Assembly (NCBI GenBank): GCA_030039815.1 | Contig: JASHUW010000335.1 | Location: 1-6,480 of the forward strand | Source: Alphaproteobacteria bacterium | GTDB lineage: Bacteria > Pseudomonadota > Alphaproteobacteria > ATCC43930 > CGMCC-115725 | Length of the DNA: 6,480 bases | Direction of reading: 5' to 3' | Shown here: in pieces, positions 1-6,480 of the stretch | Position numbering within the stretch: position 1 is the stretch's first letter | Layout: the number at the start of each line of letters is the position of its first letter | The notes under the pieces: generated by a model | The model's database searches: none | What the model was told of the DNA's origin: nothing | What the model saw: the letters and a program-made list of their open reading frames with translations, nothing else | Made by a program: the position numbers and the translations under genes

Positions 1-1
1 C

Positions 2-670
2 GCCGCCTCGCCCAAAACGGGCGTCGACAGCATTACCGGCGAGGGCCTCAAGGAGGCCATGACCGGCGCACAAGTGGTCATCGATCTCACCAACTCGCCC
101 TCGTTCGACGACAAGGCGGTATTGGATTTTTTCGAGACCTCCGGACGCAACCTCGCCGCTGCGGAGGCTGCAGCGGGGGTTCGGCACCATGTCGCGCTAT
201 CCATCGTCGCGACCGACCGAACCGACAATGGCTATTTTCGTGCCAAGGTCGTCCAAGAGCGGCTGATTGAGCGCTCTGGCATCCCCTACACCATTGTCCG
301 CGCGACCCAATTCCTCGAATTCCTCGGCGGCATCGCCGACGCCGGTGCGGCGGAGAACCGGGTCAGGCTTCCGCCCGCCCTGTTCCAGCCGATCGCGGCG
401 GACGACGTTGCTGCTGTTGTCGCCGAGGTGGCGCTCGCCGCGCCGCGCAACGGCATCGTCGAAATTGCCGGCCCGCAGCGAGAGCCGTTCAACGAAATTA
501 TCGCCCGCTATCTGAAAGCGATCGGCGACCCGCGCGAGGTGGTGCGCGACCCGCGGGCCGGATACTGGGGCGGCCCGGTCGAGGCGCATTCGCTCGTGCC
601 GTTGGGCGAGGCGAGGCTCGGCCGCATCGGCTTGGACGAGTGGCTTCGCCGCTCGCAGGCAAAGGCCTGA
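2..670 (+). CDS. NmrA-like NAD(P)-binding SDR family oxidoreductase (5' partial)
   Basis: This is the C-terminal part of an atypical short-chain dehydrogenase of the NmrA/NAD(P)H-binding type, probably a soluble cytoplasmic enzyme or redox sensor. The frame is open from base 2, and 19 residues (AASPKTGVDSITGEGLKEA) precede the first ATG at 59. They match the strand-loop region that follows the nucleotide-binding site in this family, so the ATG at 59 is internal and the gene starts upstream. Visible length is 222 residues. From memory of family lengths, about 30 N-terminal residues carrying the GxxGxxG dinucleotide motif are missing. Seen in order: GAQVVIDLTNSPSF (a Rossmann strand), HHVALSIVATD, a YFRAK sequence (visible residues 78-82) that fits the SDR YxxxK pattern, GIPYTIVRATQF, PIAADDVA and a C-terminal DEWL. 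The substrate cannot be read. It lies 91 bases before the efflux operon in the same direction and may be co-transcribed with it. Family call is secure; function is not. Confidence 0.88.
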   Translation, partial: AASPKTGVDSITGEGLKEAMTGAQVVIDLTNSPSFDDKAVLDFFETSGRNLAAAEAAAGVRHHVALSIVATDRTDNGYFRAKVVQERLIERSGIPYTIVRATQFLEFLGGIADAGAAENRVRLPPALFQPIAADDVAAVVAEVALAAPRNGIVEIAGPQREPFNEIIARYLKAIGDPREVVRDPRAGYWGGPVEAHSLVPLGEARLGRIGLDEWLRRSQAKA

Positions 671-753
671 CCCCGCTGCCGTATGGGGAAGCTGGCCGCC
701 GCAAACGTGGCTTTCGTTCGCTGCTTGGAGGAAGATCGGCTTAAACGGACCGC

Positions 754-757
754 AGGA
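754..757 (+). promoter_or_regulatory. weak ribosome binding site of the HlyD-family gene
   Basis: AGGA ends four bases before the ATG at 762. It is a short, closely spaced Shine-Dalgarno match. A better match, GGAGGAAG at 727-734, lies 27 bases from the ATG, too far to serve it, and has no ATG, GTG or TTG at the usual distance. The ATG at 762 is kept because the protein from there has a normal cytoplasmic tail, one membrane helix and the expected HlyD layout, and no in-frame start codon lies in the gap upstream. Confidence 0.4.
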
Positions 758-761
758 TGCC

Positions 762-2294
762 ATGCCTGACGCGACAATCAAGCACGAGGGCACAGACACG
801 CCGCATCGGCTCGACGCTAACCCCGCTAAGGGAGCCGCATCGGCCGAGGACAACCCCGTGCCGCCGGCGGGCCCACCGCCGGGCGGTCGACCGACGAGCA
901 AACGACGATGGCTGATCGGCATCGTTGGCGGCTTGGTTCTCATCGCCGCTTGCGCGTTTGGAATTCCCCGGATCGAGTTGGCGCTCAACACCGTTTCGAC
1001 GGACGACGCCTATGTGAACGGACATGTGACATTCGTCGCGCCGCGCGTCAGCGGACAGATTTCGCGGGTTTTCGTTGACGACAACAACCGTGTCCATAAA
1101 GGCGAGAGCCTCGCCCAACTGGACAAGGAGCCCTATGAGATCGCGGTTTCACAAAAGCAGGCGGCGGTTGACACCGCGACGGCCGACTTGCAAGCCGCCA
1201 TCGCCGGCGCGCGCGGTATCGAAGCTGAGGCCCGAAGCCGGCGCTGGAAATTGCAGAGCGCCGAGGAGGACCTCGAAAACCAAGTCGCTCTTCTGCACGA
1301 CCGAGTTGCTGCGCTCGATAAGGCCAAGGCCACGCTGGCGTTGGCGCAAGCCGACTTCGGTCGGGCACAGAAACTGCTCGGCTCTCCGGCCGAGAGCCGC
1401 CAGGAATACGACCGGTACCAGGAGGCATTTTCAACGGCCAGCGCGCAAGTTACGCAGGCGCTAGCCGCCGTCCGCGAAGTCCGTGCGGCGTTGGGATTGC
1501 CGCCGGAACCAGAACAGGGCGGCGATTTAGGGCAAGTGCCGCCCGATCTCGACCAGACCTACTCCTCCGTGCTCCAGGCACAGGCAGACCTGATCGAGAG
1601 TGCGGCCCAGCTCGGTGTGGTCCATTCCTTCGACGAGAGCCCGAAGCAGATGCTCGACGAGTTCGAGAAACAGGGCGATATCGACACCGTCTTCGCGCGG
1701 CTGGCGGCTGACGCGCCTGCCGTCAAACAGGCCGAAGCCAAGCTCGAAGTGGCCCAGCGCGAACTCGATCAGGCCAAGCTGAACCTGAGTTATTGCGACA
1801 TAGTCGCCGACATTGACGGCGTCGTCACCCGCCGGAACGTCAATCCGGGGGATTATGTGCAGGTCGGCCAGAACCTGATGGCAATCCGATCGCTCAAGGA
1901 CATCTGGGTCGACGCCAATTTCAAGGAAACGCAACTGGGCGACTTGCGCATCGGCATGCCGGTCGATGTGTATGTCGACATGTACGGCGGCCGCCACGTC
2001 TTCAAGGGACGGGTTTCCGGCTTTACGATGGGAACGGGGTCGACGTTGGCGCTGCTACCTGCGGAGAACGCGACGGGAAACTTTATCAAAGTCGTGCAGC
2101 GCCTGCCCGTTCGCATTGATCTTGAGGGCTACGACCCCGACAAGGACACGCTGTTCGTCGGAACCTCCGTCGTTCCCTATATCTACATCGACAAGCCGCC
2201 GTCTGGACCCGATGCCGGGAAGTATCTGCAAACCTTTGAGCCACAAGGGCCAGTTGTCGCGCCGCCCCAGAACGCCCCGGGCCCCGGCAAATGA
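762..2294 (+). CDS. HlyD-family efflux adaptor, EmrA-like (membrane fusion protein)
   Basis: This is the periplasmic adaptor of a tripartite efflux pump, linking the inner-membrane transporter encoded next to it to an outer-membrane channel not present here. It has 510 residues: a proline-rich cytoplasmic tail (1-47), one membrane helix (about 50-67), STDDAYVNGHV (79-89) and the first half of the biotinyl-lipoyl-like domain (VAPRVSGQI, 92-100; VHKGESLAQLD, 111-121). Helical, Ala/Gln/Glu-rich arms span about 125-245 and 265-343, joined by a Pro/Gly-rich linker (246-264). The second lipoyl half follows (DGVVTRRNVNPGDYVQVGQ, 352-370), then the beta-barrel signature IWVDANFKETQL (381-392) and the EmrA-type GTGSTLALLPAENATGNF (424-441). 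E. coli EmrA is about 390 residues; most of the excess is in the helical/linker region and the tail. The stop overlaps the pump start by four bases, so coupled translation is likely. Substrate is unknown; drugs, detergents or plant phenolics are only guesses. Confidence 0.93.
   Translation: MPDATIKHEGTDTPHRLDANPAKGAASAEDNPVPPAGPPPGGRPTSKRRWLIGIVGGLVLIAACAFGIPRIELALNTVSTDDAYVNGHVTFVAPRVSGQISRVFVDDNNRVHKGESLAQLDKEPYEIAVSQKQAAVDTATADLQAAIAGARGIEAEARSRRWKLQSAEEDLENQVALLHDRVAALDKAKATLALAQADFGRAQKLLGSPAESRQEYDRYQEAFSTASAQVTQALAAVREVRAALGLPPEPEQGGDLGQVPPDLDQTYSSVLQAQADLIESAAQLGVVHSFDESPKQMLDEFEKQGDIDTVFARLAADAPAVKQAEAKLEVAQRELDQAKLNLSYCDIVADIDGVVTRRNVNPGDYVQVGQNLMAIRSLKDIWVDANFKETQLGDLRIGMPVDVYVDMYGGRHVFKGRVSGFTMGTGSTLALLPAENATGNFIKVVQRLPVRIDLEGYDPDKDTLFVGTSVVPYIYIDKPPSGPDAGKYLQTFEPQGPVVAPPQNAPGPGK
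2291..2294 (+). promoter_or_regulatory. ATGA stop/start overlap coupling adaptor and pump translation
   Basis: The four bases ATGA hold both the pump start (ATG) and the adaptor stop (TGA). The bases before it are a C/G-rich run with no purine-rich Shine-Dalgarno sequence, so re-initiation by ribosomes finishing the adaptor is the likely way the pump is translated. This would keep the two subunits in a fixed ratio. The overlap is seen directly; the coupling is inferred. Confidence 0.7.
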
Positions 2295-3898
2295 CCGTCG
2301 CGACAGTTTCGCACGCCGGGTCCCGCCCAGCGGTGAACCCATGGCTGGTGGCTGCCGTGGTGGTCGTGCCGACGTTCATGGAGGTGCTCGACACCACGAT
2401 TGCCGTGGTAGCGCTGCGCTATATCGCGGGCGGCCTGTCGGCGACGGTCGATGACGGCGAGTGGGTTCTCACCAGCTATCTTGCCGCCAACGCCATCGTC
2501 CTGCCGATCACCGGGTGGCTCAGCGCGCATCTCGGGCGGCGCAACTATTTCCTGCTGTCGATCGCGATCTTCACCCTGAGTTCCGGGCTCTGCGGCATCG
2601 CCGGCAGCCTCGGCCAATTGATCCTGTTCCGGGTGATCCAGGGGCTGGCGGGCGGGGGCCTGCAGCCAAGCAGCCAAGCGGTTCTGCTCGATGCGTTTCC
2701 GCCAGAAAAGCAGGGCATGGCGATGACGCTGTTCGGTTTCGCCGCGCTGATCGCGCCGGTCGTCGGGCCAACCCTCGGCGGCTGGATCACGGACTCCTAT
2801 TCGTGGCGATGGGTTTTCCTGATCAACGTACCGATCGGTCTCGCCGCGCTCGCTGGGTGCTGGGCAATGCTGCGCGACCCGGACTATCTGATCGCACAGC
2901 GGCAGGAACTCAGGCGGCGGCCCTTCCAATTCGACTCGATCGGCTTGTCGCTGCTCGTCGTCGTCATGGTCTGCTGGGAAGTGATGCTCAGTAAAGGCCA
3001 GGAATGGGATTGGTTGGGCGATCCGCTGTGGCGCGTGCAGACATTGGCCGCGCTTTTTGTCGCGGGTTTAGCCGGCCTTATTTTTTGGGAGCTGCGGCAT
3101 CGCACCCCGGTGGTCAATTTTCGGCCGTTGCGCGAGCGCAATTTCGCCGGATGCTGCATCATCATCTGTGGCGCATACATCGCGCTCTACGCCGCCAGCA
3201 CCTCATTGCCCGGGCTACTCCAGTCGCTATTTGGTTATGACGCGCTGAGCGCCGGGCTGGTCATGTCGCCGGCGGGCGTTTTTGCCGTCCTGGCGATGCC
3301 GATCGTCGGCCGCCTGCTCGGTCGCGGGCTCGATGCCAGGTGGCTGATCGCGGCCGGGCTGCTGGCGATGACCGCCGGGAATTACTGGATGTCGCAGCTC
3401 AACCTCGACATCAGCCCCGGGCAGGTCATCTGGCCCCGGGTCGTCCTGGTTGCGGGACTGGCAATATGCTTCGCGCCGGCGAATGTTGCGGCCTACCTTT
3501 ATACACCGCTCGAACTTCGCGCTGCCGCCGTCGGCCTATTGAGCCTCCTGCGCAACGAGGGCGGCAGCGTCGGAACGTCGCTGGCCCAGACCTTCCAGGA
3601 GCGGCGCGATCAACTGCACACGTTGCGCCTCGGGGAATACCTCGATCCTTTCAATGCCGCCGCGACTTCCTTTGTGGCACGGGGGAAGGCGTTCTTCCTT
3701 CACCTGACCGGCGATCCGGTCGCCTCGCAACAGTTAGCTTGGCAGGAGCTCGCCAATCTGCGGCAGCAGCAGGCCGCCGCGCTCGCTTATTTCGACTGCT
3801 TCTGGATGTTCTCCGCACTGACGCTCGGGCTCGTACTGGTCGTGCTCTTGATGAAGCGATCGGTCGCGGACAAGGGCGCCCACGTCGCTACCGAGTAA
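2291..3898 (+). CDS. DHA2-family MFS efflux pump, EmrB/QacA-like
   Basis: This is a 14-helix drug:proton antiporter of the inner membrane, 535 residues long, close to the family norm of about 510-540. Its partner is the adaptor encoded just upstream. Helix 1 (about 18-40) carries the acidic motif FMEVLDTTIAVVAL (29-42; E31 and D34). Motif A follows helix 2 as GWLSAHLGRRN (75-85), motif B is RVIQGLAGGGLQPSSQ (114-129), and the antiporter motif C is PVVGPTLGGW (156-165), followed by WRWVFLINVPIG (172-183). Fourteen hydrophobic stretches can be counted, the last at about 500-521. A polar periplasmic loop (about 430-497) separates the last two, as is usual in EmrB relatives. The start is fixed by the ATGA overlap. 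The Pro that often ends the helix 1 motif (VALP) is Arg43 here. No regulator gene is visible. Family and role are firm; the exported compound is unknown. Confidence 0.94.
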   Translation: MTVATVSHAGSRPAVNPWLVAAVVVVPTFMEVLDTTIAVVALRYIAGGLSATVDDGEWVLTSYLAANAIVLPITGWLSAHLGRRNYFLLSIAIFTLSSGLCGIAGSLGQLILFRVIQGLAGGGLQPSSQAVLLDAFPPEKQGMAMTLFGFAALIAPVVGPTLGGWITDSYSWRWVFLINVPIGLAALAGCWAMLRDPDYLIAQRQELRRRPFQFDSIGLSLLVVVMVCWEVMLSKGQEWDWLGDPLWRVQTLAALFVAGLAGLIFWELRHRTPVVNFRPLRERNFAGCCIIICGAYIALYAASTSLPGLLQSLFGYDALSAGLVMSPAGVFAVLAMPIVGRLLGRGLDARWLIAAGLLAMTAGNYWMSQLNLDISPGQVIWPRVVLVAGLAICFAPANVAAYLYTPLELRAAAVGLLSLLRNEGGSVGTSLAQTFQERRDQLHTLRLGEYLDPFNAAATSFVARGKAFFLHLTGDPVASQQLAWQELANLRQQQAAALAYFDCFWMFSALTLGLVLVVLLMKRSVADKGAHVATE

Positions 3899-3934
3899 TG
3901 GAGCGCGCGAGGCGGCGACCAAACGGATCGGGTT

Positions 3935-5125
3935 CTAGATCACCCCGGCCGTGCGCAAATCGGCGATCTCGCCCTGGTTGTAGCCGAGGCCGCGCAGGAT
4001 CTCGTCATTGTGCTGGCCGTTATCCGGCGTCGGCAGGCGCATGCGCGCCGGCTCGGGTGTCTTCATCATGTTGATCGCCTGGCCGACAACCTTGAGTTCG
4101 CCGAGCCGCGCATGGTCCATCGGCCGCGCCATTTCGAGGTGCTGCACCTGGGGGTCGGCAAAGGTCTGGTCGATCGTGTAGAGCGGGCCGCACGGCACGC
4201 CGACCTCGTTCAACAGCTCGATCCAGTAGGCGCTCGGCTTGGTCTTGGTGATCTCGCTGATGATCTCGTTCAATTTCTTGCGGTTTTTCGAGCGCGCCGG
4301 GCCGGTCGCGTAATCGGGGTCGGTCAGGAGGTGTTCGGCGCCAGCCGCCTCGCAGAAGCGCTTGTAGAGATTGTCGCCGGAGGCGGCGATGTTGATCTGC
4401 CCGTCCGCGGTCGGGAAGAGGCCGGTCGGGATGCCGGTCGGATGGTCGTTGCCCGCCTGCTTGGCGACCTCGCCGGCCTGCAGCCAGCGCGAGGCTTGGA
4501 AATCGAGCATGAAGATTTGCGCTTCGAGCAGCGAGGTGTGGACCCATTGCCCCTCGCCCGACGTCTCGCGCTCGATCAGCGCCATCAGGATCGCCTGCGC
4601 CAGCAAGAGACCAGCGCACAGATCGTCGATCGGGATGCCGACCCGCACCGGCCCCTGGCCGGGAAAGCCGGTGATCGACATGAGCCCGCCCATGCCCTGG
4701 GCGATCTGATCAACCCCCGGGCGCTTCGCGTAGGGCCCAGTCTGGCCGAAACCCGAGATGCTGCCGTAGACGACGCGCGGGTTGATCTTCTTCACCGACT
4801 CGTAATCGACGCCGAGCCGGTGTTTCACGGTGGAGCGGAAGTTTTCGACGATGACATCGGCCTTCTCGGCCAATTTCATAAAGATCGCGAGCCCTTCCTT
4901 GCTCTTCAGGTTGAGCGCGAGGCTGCGCTTGTTGCGATGCAGGTTCTGGAAGTCGAACCCGTCGCGCCGCGAGCCGGTGATGTCGGTGCCGGGCCCGCCC
5001 GGCGGCTCGATCTTGATGACGTTGGCGCCCCAATCGGCAAGCTGGCGCACCGCGGTCGGCCCGGCGCGGGCATGGGTCAGGTCGAGCACGGTGAATTTCG
5101 ACAGCGGCAGCGATCCGATGCTCAC
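3935..5125 (-). CDS. CaiB/BaiF family (class III) CoA-transferase
   Basis: This cytoplasmic enzyme moves CoA between carboxylic acids, for example from succinyl-CoA or an acyl-CoA to an incoming acid. Its 396 residues match the usual length of about 390-430. Seen in order: LSKFTVLDLTHARAGP (9-23), ADWGANVIKIEPPGGPG (30-46), the HRNKRSLALNL segment (63-73), DVIVENFR (90-97), VYGSISGFGQTGPYA (119-133) and GVDQIAQGMGG (137-147). VGIPIDDLCAG (162-172) follows; by recalled alignment with formyl-CoA transferase, D168 matches the catalytic Asp that forms the acyl anhydride. GEGQWV (190-195) and the small-domain segment NEVGVPCGP (306-314) complete the fold. The start is GTG at 5125, chosen for the strong Shine-Dalgarno sequence seven bases upstream and because the family N-terminus begins there. 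The substrate cannot be told: formyl-CoA, carnitine-type and succinyl-CoA:acid enzymes share all these motifs. A transporter gene lies 95 bases upstream on the same strand. Confidence 0.94.
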   Translation of the reverse strand: MSIGSLPLSKFTVLDLTHARAGPTAVRQLADWGANVIKIEPPGGPGTDITGSRRDGFDFQNLHRNKRSLALNLKSKEGLAIFMKLAEKADVIVENFRSTVKHRLGVDYESVKKINPRVVYGSISGFGQTGPYAKRPGVDQIAQGMGGLMSITGFPGQGPVRVGIPIDDLCAGLLLAQAILMALIERETSGEGQWVHTSLLEAQIFMLDFQASRWLQAGEVAKQAGNDHPTGIPTGLFPTADGQINIAASGDNLYKRFCEAAGAEHLLTDPDYATGPARSKNRKKLNEIISEITKTKPSAYWIELLNEVGVPCGPLYTIDQTFADPQVQHLEMARPMDHARLGELKVVGQAINMMKTPEPARMRLPTPDNGQHNDEILRGLGYNQGEIADLRTAGVI

Positions 5126-5132
5126 GACGGGG

Positions 5133-5139
5133 TTCCTCC
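5133..5139 (-). promoter_or_regulatory. ribosome binding site deciding the GTG start of the CoA-transferase
   Basis: Read on the minus strand, GGAGGAA is followed by a seven-base spacer and then GTG at 5125. This near-consensus Shine-Dalgarno sequence at ideal spacing supports the GTG as the true start; there is no ATG in the same frame near it. Confidence 0.8.
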
Positions 5140-5186
5140 ACGAACGAAAAGACGAAATCTTGCCGGCAACTGTCGCTTGTCCCTCA

Positions 5187-5206
5187 CACGATCGTCAAGG
5201 ATCGCG
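5187..5206 (-). other. small inverted repeat in the transporter/CoA-transferase gap
   Basis: In minus-strand RNA, CGCGATC and GATCGTG can pair around a six-base loop (CUUGAC), giving seven pairs including one G-U. It begins 14 bases after the transporter stop. No U-rich tract follows, so it is not a standard intrinsic terminator. It could slow transcription, protect the upstream mRNA end, or be chance in GC-rich DNA. The loop contains TTGAC, which resembles a -35 element, but no matching -10 is seen at 17 bases (CGACAG). Confidence 0.25.
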
Positions 5207-5220
5207 GGCGGGGCTTGCCG

Positions 5221-6480
5221 CTAGTCGCCGATCGCCGGGCTCAGCTGCGTGGCGCGCCGTGTGACGCGGGCAACCGGTACGCAGAGCAGCGCCAGAAAAA
5301 TGCCGAGGATCGCGAAGCTCGCGGTCGTGCCCCAGCCGTCGGCGAGCACCCCCATCACCGGCGGGATGACGATCGCGGCGAGCCGGTTCATCGTCTGGCG
5401 CAACCCCACCACCGCGCCCTGGCGGTAGGGGCCGACCGCCTTGGCCTGCACCGAGAACATCATCGGCTGCACCACCCCTTGCAGCCAGCCGCGCACGATC
5501 TGCGCCGTCATCAACAGGGCGTAGACGCCGCCGAGAAACGGGGTGATGCAGATTACGACGATCGAGACGACCGTGCCCGACAGCATCGTCTTTTGCGGGT
5601 CGCCGAGGCGCATCGCCCGGCCGGCGAACAGATGGCCGAGCCCGCTGAAAATCTCCACCGTCGCGAAGAGGATGCCGATCGTCGTGCCGACGAGCCCGAT
5701 CCCGTGCAGATAGACGACGTAGAGCGAGGATTGCACGCCCATCGTCGCGGTGCGCAGAAAGATGATCGCCATCGTCGTCGCCACCGCCGGGATCGCCATC
5801 AGCGCAAAGCATTGCGTGTAATCGGCCACGGTCGGAAACAGGTCGCGCAGGCGGAACCGCACACCCGCCGGCGCGCTGCGTTGCTTGGCCTCGGGCGCGC
5901 AGATCAGCGCCACGGTCAGCACCACGCCCCACAGACCGCCGATCAGATAGGCCGGCCAAGCGCCGCCAATATCCCATGCCACCCCGGCGAGGATCGGCGC
6001 CGCGGTGGTGCCGATCCGCGCGAAGAAGCTGAACCGACCGATATATTCGGCCTCGCCCTCGGCGAGCTGCGCGATCAGCGTCTGCGCCCCCGACCACGCA
6101 AAGCTCAACGCTCCGCCGTTGACGATCTGCAACAGCAGCAGCGCCCAGAACCACGGCACCACCGGAAAGACCGGCGCCAGCGCGATCGCCGACCAGACGA
6201 AGAACAGGGTCACGCGGCGCGTACCGAAGCGGTCCATCAGCACGCCGATGTGGATCGACAGGAATACCGCGAGCAGCGAGCGTCCGCCGACCAACAGGCC
6301 GATCTCGCTCGCGTTCATGCCGAGCGACAGGCCGTAAAGCGGAATGAGGAAGATGTAGAAATCGGTGTAGCCCATGCCGAACAGCCCGACGACATAGATC
6401 GGCGCCGGTCGGCTCAACCCCGGTGGCCGGTTGCCCGATCGATGCTTGCGCGCGGGCTGGGCGGGCGTTTCGCTCCTCAT
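5221..6480 (-). CDS. MFS transporter, 12 membrane helices, substrate unknown
   Basis: This is an inner-membrane major facilitator superfamily carrier of 419 residues from the ATG at the window edge, typical for the MFS_1 group. A basic, proline-containing cytoplasmic tail (1-26) precedes helix 1 (about 27-48). The MFS motif A lies between helices 2 and 3 as GVLMDRFGTRRV (79-90), and a weaker half-copy, GHLFAGRAMRLGDPQK (282-297), lies between helices 8 and 9, as expected from the two-fold repeat. Twelve hydrophobic segments can be counted, with the central loop at about 196-219 (KQRSAPAGVRFRLRD). It lacks the 14-helix layout and the PVVGPTLGGW antiporter motif of the other pump here, so it need not be a drug exporter. 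The frame stays open to the last base, so a start farther upstream is possible. The CoA-transferase follows after 95 bases and may share its mRNA, which hints at uptake of an organic acid; this is inference. Confidence 0.9.
   Translation of the reverse strand: MRSETPAQPARKHRSGNRPPGLSRPAPIYVVGLFGMGYTDFYIFLIPLYGLSLGMNASEIGLLVGGRSLLAVFLSIHIGVLMDRFGTRRVTLFFVWSAIALAPVFPVVPWFWALLLLQIVNGGALSFAWSGAQTLIAQLAEGEAEYIGRFSFFARIGTTAAPILAGVAWDIGGAWPAYLIGGLWGVVLTVALICAPEAKQRSAPAGVRFRLRDLFPTVADYTQCFALMAIPAVATTMAIIFLRTATMGVQSSLYVVYLHGIGLVGTTIGILFATVEIFSGLGHLFAGRAMRLGDPQKTMLSGTVVSIVVICITPFLGGVYALLMTAQIVRGWLQGVVQPMMFSVQAKAVGPYRQGAVVGLRQTMNRLAAIVIPPVMGVLADGWGTTASFAILGIFLALLCVPVARVTRRATQLSPAIGD

Noticed and set aside
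727..734. GGAGGAAG as a strong ribosome binding site
   Set aside because: No ATG, GTG or TTG lies 4-12 bases downstream in any frame, so it is probably a chance match or part of an unrecognised signal.
683..769. A 28-codon frame (MGKLAAANVAFVRCLEEDRL...) bridging the gap and overlapping the adaptor start, as a possible leader peptide
   Set aside because: No Shine-Dalgarno sequence precedes its ATG, it has no attenuator-like codon run, and no competing hairpins are seen after it.
942..965. A lipobox-like IAAC in the adaptor's hydrophobic segment, which would make it a lipoprotein
   Set aside because: It lies about 60 residues in, after a long proline-rich tail and within the membrane helix, and EmrA-type adaptors are anchored by a helix and are not lipidated.
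197..991. A 264-codon minus-strand frame across the SDR gene and the start of the adaptor gene
   Set aside because: It overlaps two genes with clear family matches on the other strand and has no domain of its own.
3925..3950. A GATC...GATC and CGGGT...ACCCCG pairing as a terminator for the convergent genes
   Set aside because: The stems are only four to five pairs with a mismatch or bulge, and no U-tract follows on either strand.
5170..5198. TTGACG as the -35 of a promoter for the CoA-transferase
   Set aside because: The hexamer at 17-base spacing is CGACAG, far from TATAAT, and the TTGAC lies inside the small hairpin.
4010..5224. A 404-codon open frame on the plus strand opposite the CoA-transferase gene
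   Set aside because: The translation is rich in Arg, Ala, Asp and His with no recognisable domain, and it mirrors the whole of a well-conserved gene. Long antisense frames like this are expected in GC-rich coding DNA.
5195..6154. A 319-codon minus-strand frame within the transporter gene
   Set aside because: It is the shifted frame of the real MFS gene on the same strand, extremely Arg-rich and without membrane helices or motifs.
6466..6480. AGGAG just inside the transporter start as evidence for a later start codon
   Set aside because: No ATG, GTG or TTG follows at a usable distance; the bases simply encode Arg-Ser. The real start is either 6480 or beyond the window.

Overview
The window looks like chromosomal DNA from a high-GC alphaproteobacterium, most likely of the Hyphomicrobiales (Bradyrhizobium/Rhodopseudomonas-like). 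That guess rests on strongly GC-biased third codon positions, long open shadow frames opposite the real genes, and protein sequences that read like rhizobial SDR, HlyD/DHA2 and CaiB/BaiF family members. It is inference from reading, not from a search. Five protein-coding genes fill almost all of the DNA. I see no RNA gene, insertion sequence, CRISPR array, phage gene or origin, and no gene-free stretch longer than about 100 bases.

Left block, plus strand (2-3898). It opens with the 3' part of an NmrA-like NAD(P)-binding SDR gene, cut by the window edge. After a 91-base gap comes a two-gene efflux operon: an EmrA-like HlyD-family periplasmic adaptor and an EmrB/QacA-like DHA2 major facilitator pump. 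The adaptor stop and pump start overlap in ATGA, so the two are almost certainly translated together. They should form an inner-membrane pump plus adaptor that exports a toxic compound through an outer-membrane channel encoded elsewhere.

Right block, minus strand (6480-3935). A 12-helix major facilitator transporter starts at or just beyond the right edge. It is followed 95 bases later by a class III (CaiB/BaiF) CoA-transferase with a GTG start and a strong Shine-Dalgarno sequence. This order suggests uptake of a carboxylic acid followed by its activation as a CoA thioester, but neither substrate can be read from the sequence.

The two blocks converge, with only 36 bases between the pump stop and the CoA-transferase stop and no convincing intrinsic terminator there. 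Overall this is an ordinary metabolic and efflux region. The points worth a second look are the enlarged helical region of the adaptor, the transporter/CoA-transferase pairing and the tight convergent junction. I found no convincing sign of a new kind of system.
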